DNA of 64,000 nt, from assembly GCF_963169125.1 (NCBI RefSeq), contig NC_084793.1, positions 141,772,297 to 141,836,296 of the forward strand. Direction: 5' to 3'. Numbering within the stretch: the first letter of the stretch is position 1; the number at the start of each line of letters is the position of its first letter. The translations under genes were made by a program, and so were the position numbers. Under the pieces are notes generated by a model, which was given only the letters and a program-made list of their open reading frames with translations, made no database searches and had not been told where the DNA came from. Shown piece by piece: positions 11,802 to 22,624 of the stretch. The stretch is from Humulus lupulus (Eukaryota > Streptophyta > Magnoliopsida > Rosales > Cannabaceae).

Positions 11802-11958
11802 TGTTATCCAAAAAATAGGCACGGATGACGTGGAAAGTGATTTCTATACACGTGGCTGACACCTGGCAGAATTCTGCTAGAGTATCGACCAGTAACATAT
11901 TGCAAGCATAGGCGGTTGAGGTTTTCCTGTGACCATTATGGTCGCGCATTCCGCGTAT
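11802..11958 (+). repeat. Truncated 5' LTR of element G
   Basis: This matches the start of the 3' LTR at 17341-17500 nearly base for base, including GGATGACGTGG and the TGACACCTGGC block. It stops at GCGTATTTC, where the 3' LTR continues AGGATAATTT but this copy goes into RNase H sequence. It is therefore a deletion junction between U3 and pol. Confidence 0.85.
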
Positions 11959-13160
11959 TTCGAGCAGTGCGAAAAGCCTAGTGCGCCTGAGCCCCAAGAT
12001 GAAGCTCCTTCGTGGAAGTTATTCACGGATGGATCGTCCAACAAATCTCATGCGGGAGCGGGAGTGATTTTGATAACGCCAGAAGGGCATCGATTTCACT
12101 GCACCATTAGGTTCGACTTCACAGTGTCGAATAATGAAGCCGAATACGAAGCACTCCTCGCTGGATTAAGATTGGCAAAAGACATGAGTATAAAGGTGCT
12201 GGATATTTACAGTGATTCACAGCTGGTAATGAATCAAGTTCTAGGGGAATATCAAGCACGAGGTCTCAAAATGGTGGCCTACTTGAACAAAACTAGAGAT
12301 CTGTTGGCTCAGTTCAAGAAGTATACCATCCAGCAAATACCTCGGGATCAGAATTCGAACGCAGATGCCTTAGCCAAACTTGCAAGCGCAAAAGATGCTG
12401 ACACTTTGAATATTGTGCCAGTAGAAAGATTGTGCGAGCCAAGCATATGAGCAAATGAAACCAATATGGAAATCCGGATGGGGGACACATGGATGGCGCC
12501 TTACTTGAAATATCTTACAAATGGTGTACTACCAGCAGATAGAAATAAAGCCAGAACCCTCCAAAGGCAGGTTGCTAGGTACATACTGGTCGATGGAGTT
12601 CTTTACCGAAGAGGATATTCCATGCCACTGCTCAGATGTATTACACTAGAGAAAGTTAAAGAGCTGATGAGGGAAGTACATGAAGGCTTCTGCGGGGATC
12701 ACGCTGGGGGGCAAAGTTTGGCAAAAAAGATTCTAAGGCAGGGCTATTTCTGGCCGACCATGAATGAAGACTCAATGGAGTTTGTGCGAAAATGCGATAA
12801 ATGTCAGAAATTTTCCAGGATCCCGCGCGCAGCTCCCAATGAGTTAAAGTAGATGCAAAGTCCTTGGCCTTTCGTAGTATGGGGTATAGACTTGATTGGA
12901 TCCTTGCCAACAGGAAAAGGTAGAGTAAAGTACGCAGTCGTGGCAGTCGACTACTCCACCAAATGGGCCTAGTGCCACGACAAGTTTTCTTAAATACCCG
13001 CGACCCCACTGCTGGCGTGCTCAGACCAAACTGGGAAGGACCTTACCAGATTGAAGAAGTCCTTCATCCAAGCATCTACAAGCTGGACGCTTAAATGGAG
13101 ATTCCGTTCCACGTTATTGGAACGGTGAACACCTGCGCAAGTATTACCAATAAACAGTCC
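11959..13160 (+). pseudogene. Element G: archaeal-type RNase H and deleted integrase
   Basis: From about 11998 the frame encodes the second (archaeal-type) RNase H with all acidic positions: LFTDGSSNKSHAGAG, NNEAEYEALLAG, IYSDSQLVMNQ and NSNADALAKLAS. A TGA-ended linker leads to integrase (12466-12852) with the zinc-binding EGFCGDHAGG ... CDKCQ motif. A TAG at 12850-12852 stands where H has Gln. The core then stops after VDYSTKWA (near 12970) and jumps to the C-terminal tail (FLNTRDPTAGVLRPNWEGPYQIEEVLHP), so the second Asp and the Glu of the DDE triad are deleted. Confidence 0.87.
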
Positions 13161-13845
13161 TTTTTAAAGGACTGGCTTGTATTAATTTTTACTTTTTACA
13201 AGTTTCGGAAAAGGGTTAGCCACGTTGTATGGCTAATCACTTATAAGTGTAAGATCTTTTCAAGATCACTCGTAAAGACATGTTTAGTCCATTTTTAATA
13301 CGAGATTATAAGGGACTGTGCGCAGCCGGTCATTCTTGCCAACCTTTGTAAATTTATTTTTACAAGTATTTGTTCATTACGTGTGTTGTTTTGCTATATT
13401 ATAAATGTTACGTTTCCTACCGAGCAGTAATTTTCGCACAGGTCGTGGTCAAGGCAAGTGACCAAGGACCTAAAGCTCCTAAATCACTTGGGGGGCATAT
13501 AAGGTACATCGATAGCAAAGCATACCAAAAGGTATGTAAACACATGAACAAAATGAGTGAAAGCATGCTACGGTACTTAGAGTATTTTTCAAAATTCATA
13601 TTTTGTTAAATCAAGCCAAAGTACTATGCTAAGTTCGGTCACGTGAACAGATGTTATAATAGATAGAAATATTATAACATCAAAAGGCATTCTTTTACAC
13701 CGCGAGCAGTACTGCTTTGATGTAATTGTTCAAAGTAAAAGGAAAGTTTGCTGCCCATGCAGCAAATTTAAAAATAAAAATCTAGTCTTTACATCACGAC
13801 CCATGGGTCGTGTAATTAAAGAAGCAAAAAGAAGAATAAAAAAGT
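13161..13845. other. Element G: untranslated region between integrase and the opposite-strand gene
   Basis: No coding frame is supported. The block is conserved in H (21955-22620). It contains a duplicate polypurine tract (ACTTGGGGGGCATA at 13486-13499) and a copy of the GACCCATGGGTCGTG phrase near 13800. Confidence 0.7.
13487..13497 (+). other. Internal polypurine-tract-like copy in element G
   Basis: CTTGGGGGGCA is identical to the core of the 3' polypurine tract of the same element (17329-17339). It lies between pol and the opposite-strand gene. The equivalent of H is at 22322-22332. Confidence 0.7.
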
Positions 13846-16480
13846 TTAAGGAGCATTAGGAGCAGGAGGGTCTTGCTCAGCATTCTGGATGGCTACATCA
13901 TTAACAACTCCTCCTTCCTCTGCGCCAGCGGCCGGCTGGATGCTTGGGGAAGTGGGGACCCTTGCTCTTTCTTCTTTTGCAGCCAATCGAGCAGTGCAGC
14001 GGGCCAGCTCAGCGTTCTTGGCATCCTCTGGAAGGTAGTTAAAGTTGGCACTTCGGTTGTGTTTCCAAAAGTCATAGAAACACCGAAGTGTCGCATTCTT
14101 GTACCTCTCCAAATCTTTAGCGTTGGTGAGCTTCAGCTGCTCCACCTGGCTCTCAAAAACAGCTATGGTCTTGTCCTTAGCAAGGAGCTCCTCCTTAAGC
14201 CTCTTGACTTCACGATATTGGATCCGACTGGACTCCTGGAAGCCATCCTTCTGCTTTTTCAAAGTTGCCTGAGAAGCTTCAGTTTCCACCAGCTTTGTCA
14301 CCAAAGCATCCTTCTGCTGGGTGACCACCTCCAACTCCCCAGCGTGCCTGGCTTCTGCAGCCTGAAGCTCCTCAATGGCTTTCACCTGAAACTCCTCGAT
14401 GACCTTTGACTGAGCCTGCTCGATGGTAGCAAAGGCACGGGTGCGAGCGACAGTTATTGTCAGCATGGCGTGCAGTCAAGGAAATAAAAGTTAGACTATA
14501 TTACAAAAAGAAGAAGTAAAATCCAAGAGGAAAAATACTTACACTGGCCACCTCGTTAAGAGCCCTGTTAAGGATCTGGTCAACCCCCATGCTCTCAGCT
14601 TCAGCCATTGCCTCCCTGCAACGGTCGTGCTTCAAGATATGAGCAAGGCGATCTTTAGCTAATCGCAGGGAGCGGTTCGAGAGCTTGGTCCCAGGAAGCT
14701 CTGCTTGCGGGGTTTGCTCCCTTCGGGCTGCAGGCGGAGGGTTAGCAGCAGGGGTAGCCTCCTTCTCAGCAGGAGCAGAAGGCTGGGCAGAAGCTTGTCC
14801 AGTAGGCACATCATTGGAAGGATCATTTGTTCGACCCTTCTTGGCCGGGGGTCCTTGGCTTGATTCGCCATTATGCCTCCTGGATGATTTCCGTCGAACC
14901 AGGGGGACTTCTTCTTCCTCCTGAGTCTGATACAGATCGAAAACATTGGGAGTAGCCATCTTTGCAGATAAAGAAGAACATGCAGACAATAAGATAAAGG
15001 CAGATAAAAAAATCATGGCAAATCAGACAAGAGGTCACAAAGTGTAATACCTGAGCTACAACTACTGGTCGCTATACTACTGACTCTATTAGTCATACAC
15101 TCAGTATCTGGCACGAAGAAGTCTGGCCCTAGATTTGGAGTATATGTAAAATTGCCTTCCCCGTCAAACAAATGACAGGGAATTGGCAAGCTATTTAAAA
15201 GCAAGATAACAATACCGTTTTAGTCGGAGGATTCATCCAGGTCTATAATAGACTCTGTTGCCTTTTGTTTCCCCTTGCCTTGGGGTGTAGAAGACCTCTC
15301 TGCTGAAGGGACGCCAGTGAGTTCCCTGATTGTAACCCCCGTTGGCTTCCTTCGGAGAGGGGACGCCGGGGGTTGCTGCTCGGGATCCCCCTCGGCCGTG
15401 GCATCTGCCACCACGGGTCCTCTTGTTTCATGGCGAGAAGCCAGGAGGCCAGATAACCTCAGATTTTCATTAGTGACCAGGGACTTAACACTTTTTTCAG
15501 CATCTTCCATCCTGGCCAGTGTGTTGGACCTCAACACCATGTCTGGTGTTGGGTTCGGGCGTAACCATGGTCCTGAAAGGTACAGTATACTTTAGAGAAG
15601 TGCAGAAGAGTTTGCTAAGAAAAAGTATCGACCAGTGAAAGTAGCATTTACCTCCTCGAGCGAAGGCCAAGTTATTCGTAGTCATGTCTGGCGTGAGGAA
15701 GTACTCTCTATTATGCTGCCCCACGTTGGAATTGTGGGTAGTGTCACTCAGGAATGTTCGGCTAGTTTCCTGATGACAGAGATGGAAGAAGCCCGTCCCG
15801 TATTGTTGAGGGTTGGACTTAAGGTCGAAGAGAAAGTTGACCTCGTGAGGGGTGGGTTCTGGCCATTTTTTGAATTTATAGAGGATATAGAGTGCAACCA
15901 ACATATTATATCCGTTTGGAGTAATTTGAAAGGGGGCGACACCGAAATAGTTGGCCACCCCCTGATAGAAAGGATGTAGAGGGAGGATAGCCCCCGCCTC
16001 TATGTGGTACCTGGACCAAGCGCTATAGACACCCCCCGGCAGGTTAGCTCTTTGGTCAGCAGCAGGGATTATGAGATTAACCCCCGTAAGAGGATACTTC
16101 CTATGATAATTGGCAAGCATCCAGGGAGTCACTTGGCTGGTAGGGGAGAGATACCACTCGACATCAGGAAGGTTTTGATGCCGAGGGCAAGCCCTGACTT
16201 GAATACGAGGGTCTGGGGCAGCATTTTCTCGACCACTGGTCGAGGGAACCCTAGCCTGCGAATCAGGCTGGGCAGGAGAATTCGGATTGTTTTCCGGGTT
16301 TGGTCTTTTCTTGCCTAGAGACTTAGAACGGGCCATTTGAGGTGGTGATGGTTGAGGTCTAGAAGAAACTCTAGAAAATGGAATCGCGTGAACTCAGTCG
16401 GTTGGTCGTTCTTCGCCTTCGAGAAGCTGGGCAAGAAGATCTTTGTCGATGGGCCACTCACCTCTCCACAAATCTGGCAT
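13846..16480 (-). pseudogene. Element G: opposite-strand additional ORF (Tat aORF), decayed copy
   Basis: The gene runs opposite to pol. It begins at ATG 16478-16480 (MPDLWRGEWPID), then MARSKSLGKKRP (16336). The main domain (about 15653-16200) reads VEWYLSP, YPLTGVNLIIPAADQRANLPGG, GVANYFGVAPFQITPNGYNMLV and PTPHEVNFLFDLKSN. It resembles the plant domain catalogued as putative gypsy-type transposon (PF04195). A linker and a C-terminal coiled coil (13846-14466, many Glu/Lys/Gln, ending CFYDFWKHNRSANFNYLPEDA) follow. Intron 1 (15573-15651) has GT-AG ends matching H. The third intron's acceptor is AC instead of AG (14470-14471). TGA after the N-terminus and TAA near 15222 break the frame. Function is unknown. 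Confidence 0.82.
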
Positions 16481-17095
16481 TAAAATCTACGAACAGAAGA
16501 ATGGGGAGGTGAGGATGAAGAATTCTGAAAGTTTTTTAGAATAACGTTGGTCGAGTATAAAAGTTAAGCTTTTATACAACAACATTCTAACAAAAAACAA
16601 AATTTTTTGCACGAACAGTTTGAGAAACAGATCAAAAAGTTAAAGCAAAAAGTTTTTTGAAAAAGCCTTTTCAACTCTTTTTAGGGCGGGAAAAACTTGG
16701 TTTTTCAACTGGCATAAAAATCGAATTTTTACTTCGGTTTTACGTCCTAAAGTCGTGATCTCAACTATCAAACTAACTCGTAACTCCTTAATGGCAGAGA
16801 AATATCATTCAATACAGTATCACCCATTTAACCCCTACTGACATATATCTCAATCCAGAAACGAATAGTCAGTCTACAGAAGCATGCATGGCAGTAATAT
16901 AAAGCATAAGAGTCCTGAAACTTACCAGGATAAAGATCGTGGAGATTTGAGAAGATTTTTGGGCGTCGAAGAACTCACAGACTGAATCTTGAAACGCCAA
17001 AGGGTGGTCTCCAGAAGAAAACGGGGGCTCTGGTGTTAGGGTTTCTTCAAAGAGTAATGGCTTGCGTAAAAAGAAAAAGGAGACTTTGAAGAGAC

Positions 17096-17109
17096 TATAT
17101 ATATATATT
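17096..17109 (-). promoter_or_regulatory. Possible TATA box for the opposite-strand gene of G
   Basis: A run of alternating TA (TATATATATATA) lies about 620 bp upstream of the aORF start. The element H gene has TATAAATA in a comparable place. Simple TA repeats are common, so this is weaker than the H site. Confidence 0.35.
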
Positions 17110-17328
17110 TTTGTCCATGGCATTAAAAGAGAGTAATCATCAGTTTCCTCTTTTTCGAAGCATGGGGAAGGGTGTAGCCGTCGAAAGGTTACTTGGGAAC
17201 CGTAAAGTTGTGATTAGACAAGGGCAGGTTGCTTTTTCCAAGATTGCACGAATTGTTCTGACAGATTTGGTGGGGTAACCGAAGGGTCGTTTCCTCAAAA
17301 GTTTATTTATTGCTCGTAATAAATAAAC

Positions 17329-17340
17329 TTGGGGGGCAAA
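17329..17340 (+). other. Polypurine tract of element G
   Basis: CTTGGGGGGCAAA immediately precedes the TGTTATCC start of the 3' LTR. Confidence 0.85.
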
Positions 17341-17930
17341 TGTTATCCAAAAAACAGGCACGGATGACGTGGCAAGTGATTTCTGTACATGTGGCTGACA
17401 CCTGGCGGAATTCTGCTAGAGTATCGACTAGTAACATATTGCAAGCATAGGCGGTTGAGGTTTTCCTACGACCATTATGGTCACGCATTCTGCGTATTTC
17501 AGGATAATTTTATAAAGATCTTAGTCAATCCCGAGATTGTCTCCCATGATTTCCTGAATATCCGATTATTTAGGAAAGAATATCTGTAACAAATTAATGT
17601 AATCTTCCTTGAGCCTATAAATAGAGAAAGATAACTCGAGGGAGAGGACTTTTGGCTTTCTAATTATCTGAGATTAGAGTTATCATATTCGATACATTGT
17701 TTTGTTCTTCAGAGGTTTGTGAAACTCATTGAACCCTAGTTCTTTGATCACTCCTTTGAATCTTATATCAATAACAGTTCAAGTGGACGTAGGTTATTAC
17801 CAGATTCTGGGGTCGAACCACTATAAATTCCTGTGTGTTTTATTGTTTTTGTCATCACATTCATTTCAACGTATTTGTCCACATCAAGCATATTTGACTC
17901 CGTGTCAGTTGGCCAAAATCAGGGTCAACA
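17341..17930 (+). repeat. Element G 3' LTR
   Basis: This 590-bp LTR starts TGTTATCCAA and ends AGGGTCAACA. It has TGACGTGGCA at 17365-17374 and a TATA-like CCTATAAATAG near 17613-17624. It is followed by the ACCCT duplication and the rest of H's LTR. Confidence 0.88.
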
Positions 17931-18470
17931 ACCCTCGTTTTGGTCAACGACACGGAGTCTAGAAAACGACAGAAAAATAATATAGAGCTTGAGAAAATGA
18001 TCTAATGGAAAATAAAGAACACAGAGAATTATAGTGGTTTGGCCCCAGTGATTGGTAATAACCTACGTCCACTTGATACTATTATTAGTATTAAACTCCA
18101 AAAGTGTGATCAAAGAACTAGGGTTCCTGAGTTTCACAGACCTTAGAAGAAGAAAAACAATACAAACGATGGATAATAGTAATATAGTTCGGAAAAAGAG
18201 AAAAAGATCCCTCTCCTTGAGCTATCTCTTTTGTATTTATAGGCTCAAGAAGGGTTATATGAATCAAATAATAATATCTTCCATTAATAATCGGATCTTC
18301 AGGTCATAATGAAGAGATATTCTCGGATATCATTACAACTGTACAGATTTTTACATAAATGAAACTTGATCTTCGCATGTAGAAATATTTCTGGTCGATA
18401 GGCGAGCAGTATCTCTGCCACGTGTCAAAAATTCTTGCCACGTCATCAATAGATCTTTTTTGGGTAAACA
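17931..18470 (-). repeat. Element H 3' LTR (main part)
   Basis: On the minus strand the LTR starts TGTTTACCC at 18470. Its last 10 bp lie at 11792-11801 because element G split it. Compared with the 5' LTR it lacks a 32-bp segment near 18360 that contains a perfect hairpin sequence. The remainder is about 96 percent identical by eye. Confidence 0.88.
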
Positions 18471-18472
18471 TT

Positions 18473-18483
18473 TGCCCCCCAAG
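18473..18483 (-). other. Polypurine tract of element H
   Basis: On the minus strand CTTGGGGGGCAAA directly precedes the TGTTTACCC start of the 3' LTR. The identical CTTGGGGGGCA recurs inside the element (22322-22332). Confidence 0.85.
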
Positions 18484-18702
18484 TTTATTTATTGCGACCA
18501 GCAATAAGTAAACTTAGGAAACTAACTTTTCGTATGCCCCACGAAATTTGTCAGAGTCTTTCGTGTGTTCTCAAAAACTGTGACCCAATCACGTCCAATC
18601 ATGCCTTTTCAGTTTCCAAGTAACCTTTCTGATGGATGTTACACTCCCCCAGACCTTGAAAAAGGTAACTCATGATTACCCCTTTTCAACACATCTCAGC
18701 TT

Positions 18703-18712
18703 CTATAAATAA
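18703..18712 (+). promoter_or_regulatory. TATA box candidate for the opposite-strand gene of H
   Basis: CTATAAATAA lies on the strand of the aORF, about 610 bp upstream of its first ATG and about 230 bp inside the element from the 3' LTR. A following CT-rich stretch fits a plant transcription start. Inferred from sequence only. Confidence 0.5.
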
Positions 18713-19316
18713 TCCTCTCATTTACCTTTTAACCTTTTACTCGCCATTTTCTTGCCAAGAACTCCATCCCAGAGCTCAGAACTTCGAAGGTCTCCCGTCA
18801 CTTTGCTTAAGGGTTCTTTGTTTGCAAGCCCAAAGTCGTCCCATTTTAGAATCTCCAACCTTCATCCAGGGAAATTTCTTCATCTTTTAAACCCTTTGAG
18901 ATGCCATGCATACTGCTTTTGAGTTCTGAAGCTTTTTGTGTTCTTGGGTAAAAATTCGTGAGGATTTTGTATATACCATTTGATGCTTGATAGGGTAGTA
19001 TAGTTTTGCTCTGTAGAAGTTAGGAATCAGTTTGGTAGTCAGGATCATAGTTTTTAGGGCGTAAAATCGAAGTAAAAATTTGATTTTTAGGCTAGTTGAA
19101 AAACTGGGGTTTTCCCGCCCCTTTGGAGTTAAAAAATCTTTTTCCAGGAAAACTTTTTACTTTCGCTTTTTGATCCTTTTTTCAAACTGTTCGCATAAAA
19201 CTTAGCGTTTCGGTTAGAATGCTGCTGGTCGTAGACGCGAGCAACGTTATTCCAACTTTCAACATAAGCTCCCAGGCTGTGCGTCTTATCTCCTCCTTTG
19301 TCTATTTGCAGTTTAC

Positions 19317-21954
19317 ATGCAAGACCCGTGGGGAGGAGAAAGACCCATCGATGACGACCTGTTAGCTCAACTGCTCGAGGATGAAGAACAACCTTCATCA
19401 TTGATACCCGAAATTCCATTTTCTCGTGCCAATCCAAACACTTCCCCTGTCTTGACTCAAAATATGGCTCGCACAAAAACCAAAGCCCAAAAAAGGAGAA
19501 CTTCTGACCCTTCTCATCAGCCTGCTCTTTCAGCTGGTGCTCCCTCAACCAGTGGTTGAGATGAAAATGCTCCCGACCCCAACATCCAAAGACACGCCAG
19601 ACCCTGACACGCCATTCACCCAGATGTTGAGTGGCATTTGGTTCCTGCGAGCAGAGTGATGATCAGAATGATCACCAATTACCTCAAGAAATACGATCTC
19701 ACGGGGGTGACCCTAGTCAGACCCTAGTCAGACCCAGCCAAGACCAAAGGGCGAACCTGCCTGGGGGTGCCTTCAGCGCCTGGTTGAGGTTTCACATCGA
19801 GGCAGGGGCTACCTTGCCGCTTCACTCATTCTTCCAGGGGGTAGCCAACTATTTCAGAGTTGCCCCCTTTCAAATAACCCCAAACAGATATAGGATGCTC
19901 GCTGCACTCTATATCCTATATAGCCAAAAGAAATGGACTGTGCCAACGCCTCATGAGGTCAACTACCTGTTCGACCTCAAATCCAACCCCAACCAAGAAG
20001 GCACGGGGTTTTTTCACTTTTGTCATCAGGAAACCGGGCGCACCTTCCTGACTGACACAACCCATATATCAAATGCGGGGAGGTACTACCAGGAGTATTT
20101 CCTCACGACTGACATGGTCGCGAACAACCTGGCCTTCGCACAAGGAGGTAAAACTTTCGTATCACTGACCGTCACTTCTTCACTTCCTGTTTTCCTCCAC
20201 ATTTTCTTAAATTGTTAATGTCTTCCAGGTCCATGGCTGCGACCAGACCCAACTCCAGAAATGGAGTTGAGATCGGTGCTCCTAGCCAGCATGACTGATG
20301 CAGAAAAGAGTGTCAAGCATCTGGTTACAAAGGTTAACCTTAGGTTGGTTGGCCTCTTGGCCCCTCAACTGGACACGAGGGTGCCTTCGGTAGTGAATGC
20401 CTTTGTCGAGGAGGAACCCGAGCAGCAACCTCCAACGTCACCTCCACGGAGGAGGTCGACTGGGGTCACGATCAGGGAACCTGCTGGCACTCCCCCAACA
20501 AAGAGGCCCTCGGCCCCCTTGGGGAAAGGAAAAAAGAAGGCTACCGAGCCAGTCGAACTCTCTGACGATTCGTCTGATGACAATGGTACAGTTATTTCCC
20601 TTTTAAACGATTTTCCAATTCTTAGTCATCTATTTGACGGGGATGGCAACTTTAAATATGCTCCACATTTAGGTCCAGACTTCTTCATGTCAAAGAATGA
20701 GTATAAGACTAGTAGAGTTTGTAGGATAGCGACCAGTAATAATAGCTCGGGTATTTGACTTTGCAATCTTTCTTTGCTTCTTTTTCTGATGTAATGTACT
20801 TGGTCAATCATGCTATCTCACTGTTCAACTTTGTCCTTCTTTTTTAGACATGGAATCTGTCAACGTGTTCGACCTCTACAACACTCCAGAGGCTGCCGCG
20901 GTTCCCCTGAGCAAGAAGAAAAACATCAAGAGACACCATGGGGAGAGCAGCAATGCGCCTCAGGCAAAGAAGGCTCAGAACACAGGCCCTTCGGAGGATA
21001 GGCCCTCCGCCACCACGACTCCACCTTCTCCCCACGAGCAGTAGACTCCTTCTGCTCCGGCCGGATCGACTCCTCCTCCTGCGGCCCCGACCGACCAATC
21101 TCAGTAGGCCGATCCTGCTCCTACCGAGGGTGAGATGGTTGGTCGCACCTTTAAACTGATCAAGGAGAGGATCACAAAGATCGCGAAGCACGACCGCTGC
21201 CAAGAGGCAATGGCTGCTATAGAGATGATGGGAGTTGACCCGATTCTGAACCGTGCCCTGAACGAGTTCACCAGTGTAAGTCATTTCTCTGCGGAAACAG
21301 GTCTTCTTTAGTTTACTATTTGTCTGACTTCTGTTCTGACTGTAGGCCATGCTGACTCTCACTGCCGGCCGAATCCGCTTGGGCGCCGTTAACGAGCAAG
21401 CCAGAACCTTGGAGCAACGACACGAGGATGAGCTTAAAGCTGTTGAGGCCAAACATGCTGAGCAGCTGGCATTGGTGGTTGAGGAAAAGGCCCAACTGGT
21501 TAAGGAGTTGGAGGAGAAACAGAGGTCTCTGGAAAAGGTTTGCGAGCAGAGGAGCCAATTTAAGGAGTCCAACCGCTTTAACTTCCGGGCGGCCCAATAG
21601 CTCGAGGTGGACTTGGTCGCGAGTAGGCAGGAGACCGCTACTCTGGAGGGCCAGATTGAGGAGTTGGAGAAGGCCAACGCCGAAAACTTGGAAAGGTACA
21701 AGAATGCCACTCTGAGATGCTTCTATGATTTCTGGAAGCATAATCAGGGTGCCAACTTTGACTACCTTCTCGAAAATGCGAGAGATGCCAAGCTTGCTCG
21801 CTGTGCGGCTCAGTTGGCTGAGGAAAAAAGATCAAGGGTCCCTGCTTCCCCTGAAATCTCACTGGCCGCTGGGATGGACGGTGCAGACAACGAGGCTGCG
21901 GGTGCTATCGACCAAAAGCTTCCCCAAGATCCTCCAGCTCCTCAAAACCCTTAA
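19317..21954 (+). pseudogene. Element H: opposite-strand additional ORF (Tat aORF) with three introns
   Basis: The gene is antisense to gag-pol. Exon 1 (19317-20147) begins MQDPWGGERPIDDDLLAQLLEDEEQ and carries the main domain (DQRANLPGGAFSAWLRFHIE, VAPFQITPNRYRML, PTPHEVNYLFDLKSN). Introns are 20148-20228, 20751-20847 and 21276-21345, all GT-AG and about 70-97 bp. Exon 2 joins in phase to GPWLRPDPTPEME, as in G. Exon 3 (20848-21275) starts DMESVNVFDLY. Exon 4 (21346-21954) is a coiled coil ending CFYDFWKHNQGANFDYLLENARDAK. Damage: TGA 19557-19559, another TGA in exon 1, an 11-bp tandem duplication near 19708-19730 that shifts the frame, and TAGs in exons 3 and 4. Resembles PF04195; biochemical role unknown. 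Confidence 0.83.
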
Positions 21955-22624
21955 GCTCCTTAGTCTTTTCTCTTTATGTTTTTTCTTTTTTAACTACATG
22001 ACCTATGGGTCGTGATGTAAAAATAATATAATAATTTTTTTTTGTTTGCTGCATGGGCAGCTTTTACTTTTACTTGAACAATTACATCCAAGAAGTTACT
22101 GCTTGCGGTGTAAAAGGATTCGCTTTGATATTATAATATATTTGCATATTATTATAACATCTATCTGTTCGCATGACCGAACTTAGCATAGCACTTTGGT
22201 TTGATTTAACAAAATATCAAAATTTTGAAAAATACTCTAAGTGCCCTAGCATGCTTTCACATATTTTGCTCATGTGTTTACATACCTTTTAACGATATGC
22301 TTTGCTTACTTGTACCTTGTATGCCCCCCAAGTGATCGGGGAGCTTTAGGTCCTTGGTCACTTGCCTTGACTAGAACCTGCTCGAACATTACTGCTCGGG
22401 GTAATATGATTAGCATTATAATACAACAAAACAACACACGTAATGAGCAAATACTTGTAATAAATACAATAGTTGGCAAGAAATGACTGGCTGAGCACAG
22501 TCCCTTTTATTTCTCGTAATAAATGGACTAAACATGTCTTTACGAGCGATCAATAAGATCTTACATTTTTCTGAAACTTGCAAAAAGTAAAATTTATACA
22601 AGCCAATTCTTTAAGAAGAATTAT
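21955..22624. other. Element H: untranslated region between the opposite-strand gene and integrase
   Basis: No supported gene. It corresponds to 13161-13845 of G and holds the duplicate polypurine tract at 22322-22332 (minus). Confidence 0.7.
22322..22332 (-). other. Internal polypurine-tract-like copy in element H
   Basis: On the minus strand CTTGGGGGGCA repeats the core of the 3' polypurine tract (18473-18483) and is conserved in element G. It could prime extra plus-strand synthesis or mark an old LTR boundary; both are inference. Confidence 0.65.

Larger units (their letters stand above)
11802..17930 (+). mobile_element. Element G: internally deleted Tat-type element nested in H's 3' LTR
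   Basis: The direct repeat ACCCT flanks the element at 11797-11801 and 17931-17935. The 5' end keeps only about the first 155 bp of its LTR (TGTTATCC...), fused straight to an RNase H coding region. The 3' LTR is complete (17341-17930). The insertion lies exactly 10 bp from the end of H's 3' LTR, because TGTTGACCCT on the left and ACCCTCG on the right rebuild the H terminus. Gag, protease and RT are absent. Confidence 0.88.

Noticed and set aside
13873..14409. 178-codon plus-strand ORF
   Set aside because: Shadow of the coiled-coil exon of the G antisense gene, whose minus-strand reading matches H.
17930..17931. Inverted LTR junction read as an ectopic recombination or palindromic element
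   Set aside because: The ACCCT duplication and the missing TGTTG found at 11792-11796 show a simple nested insertion of G into H.
20844..21710. 288-codon minus-strand ORF
   Set aside because: It is the mirror of exons 3-4 of the antisense gene of H. It crosses two intron borders and has low-complexity Ser/Leu/Arg composition.
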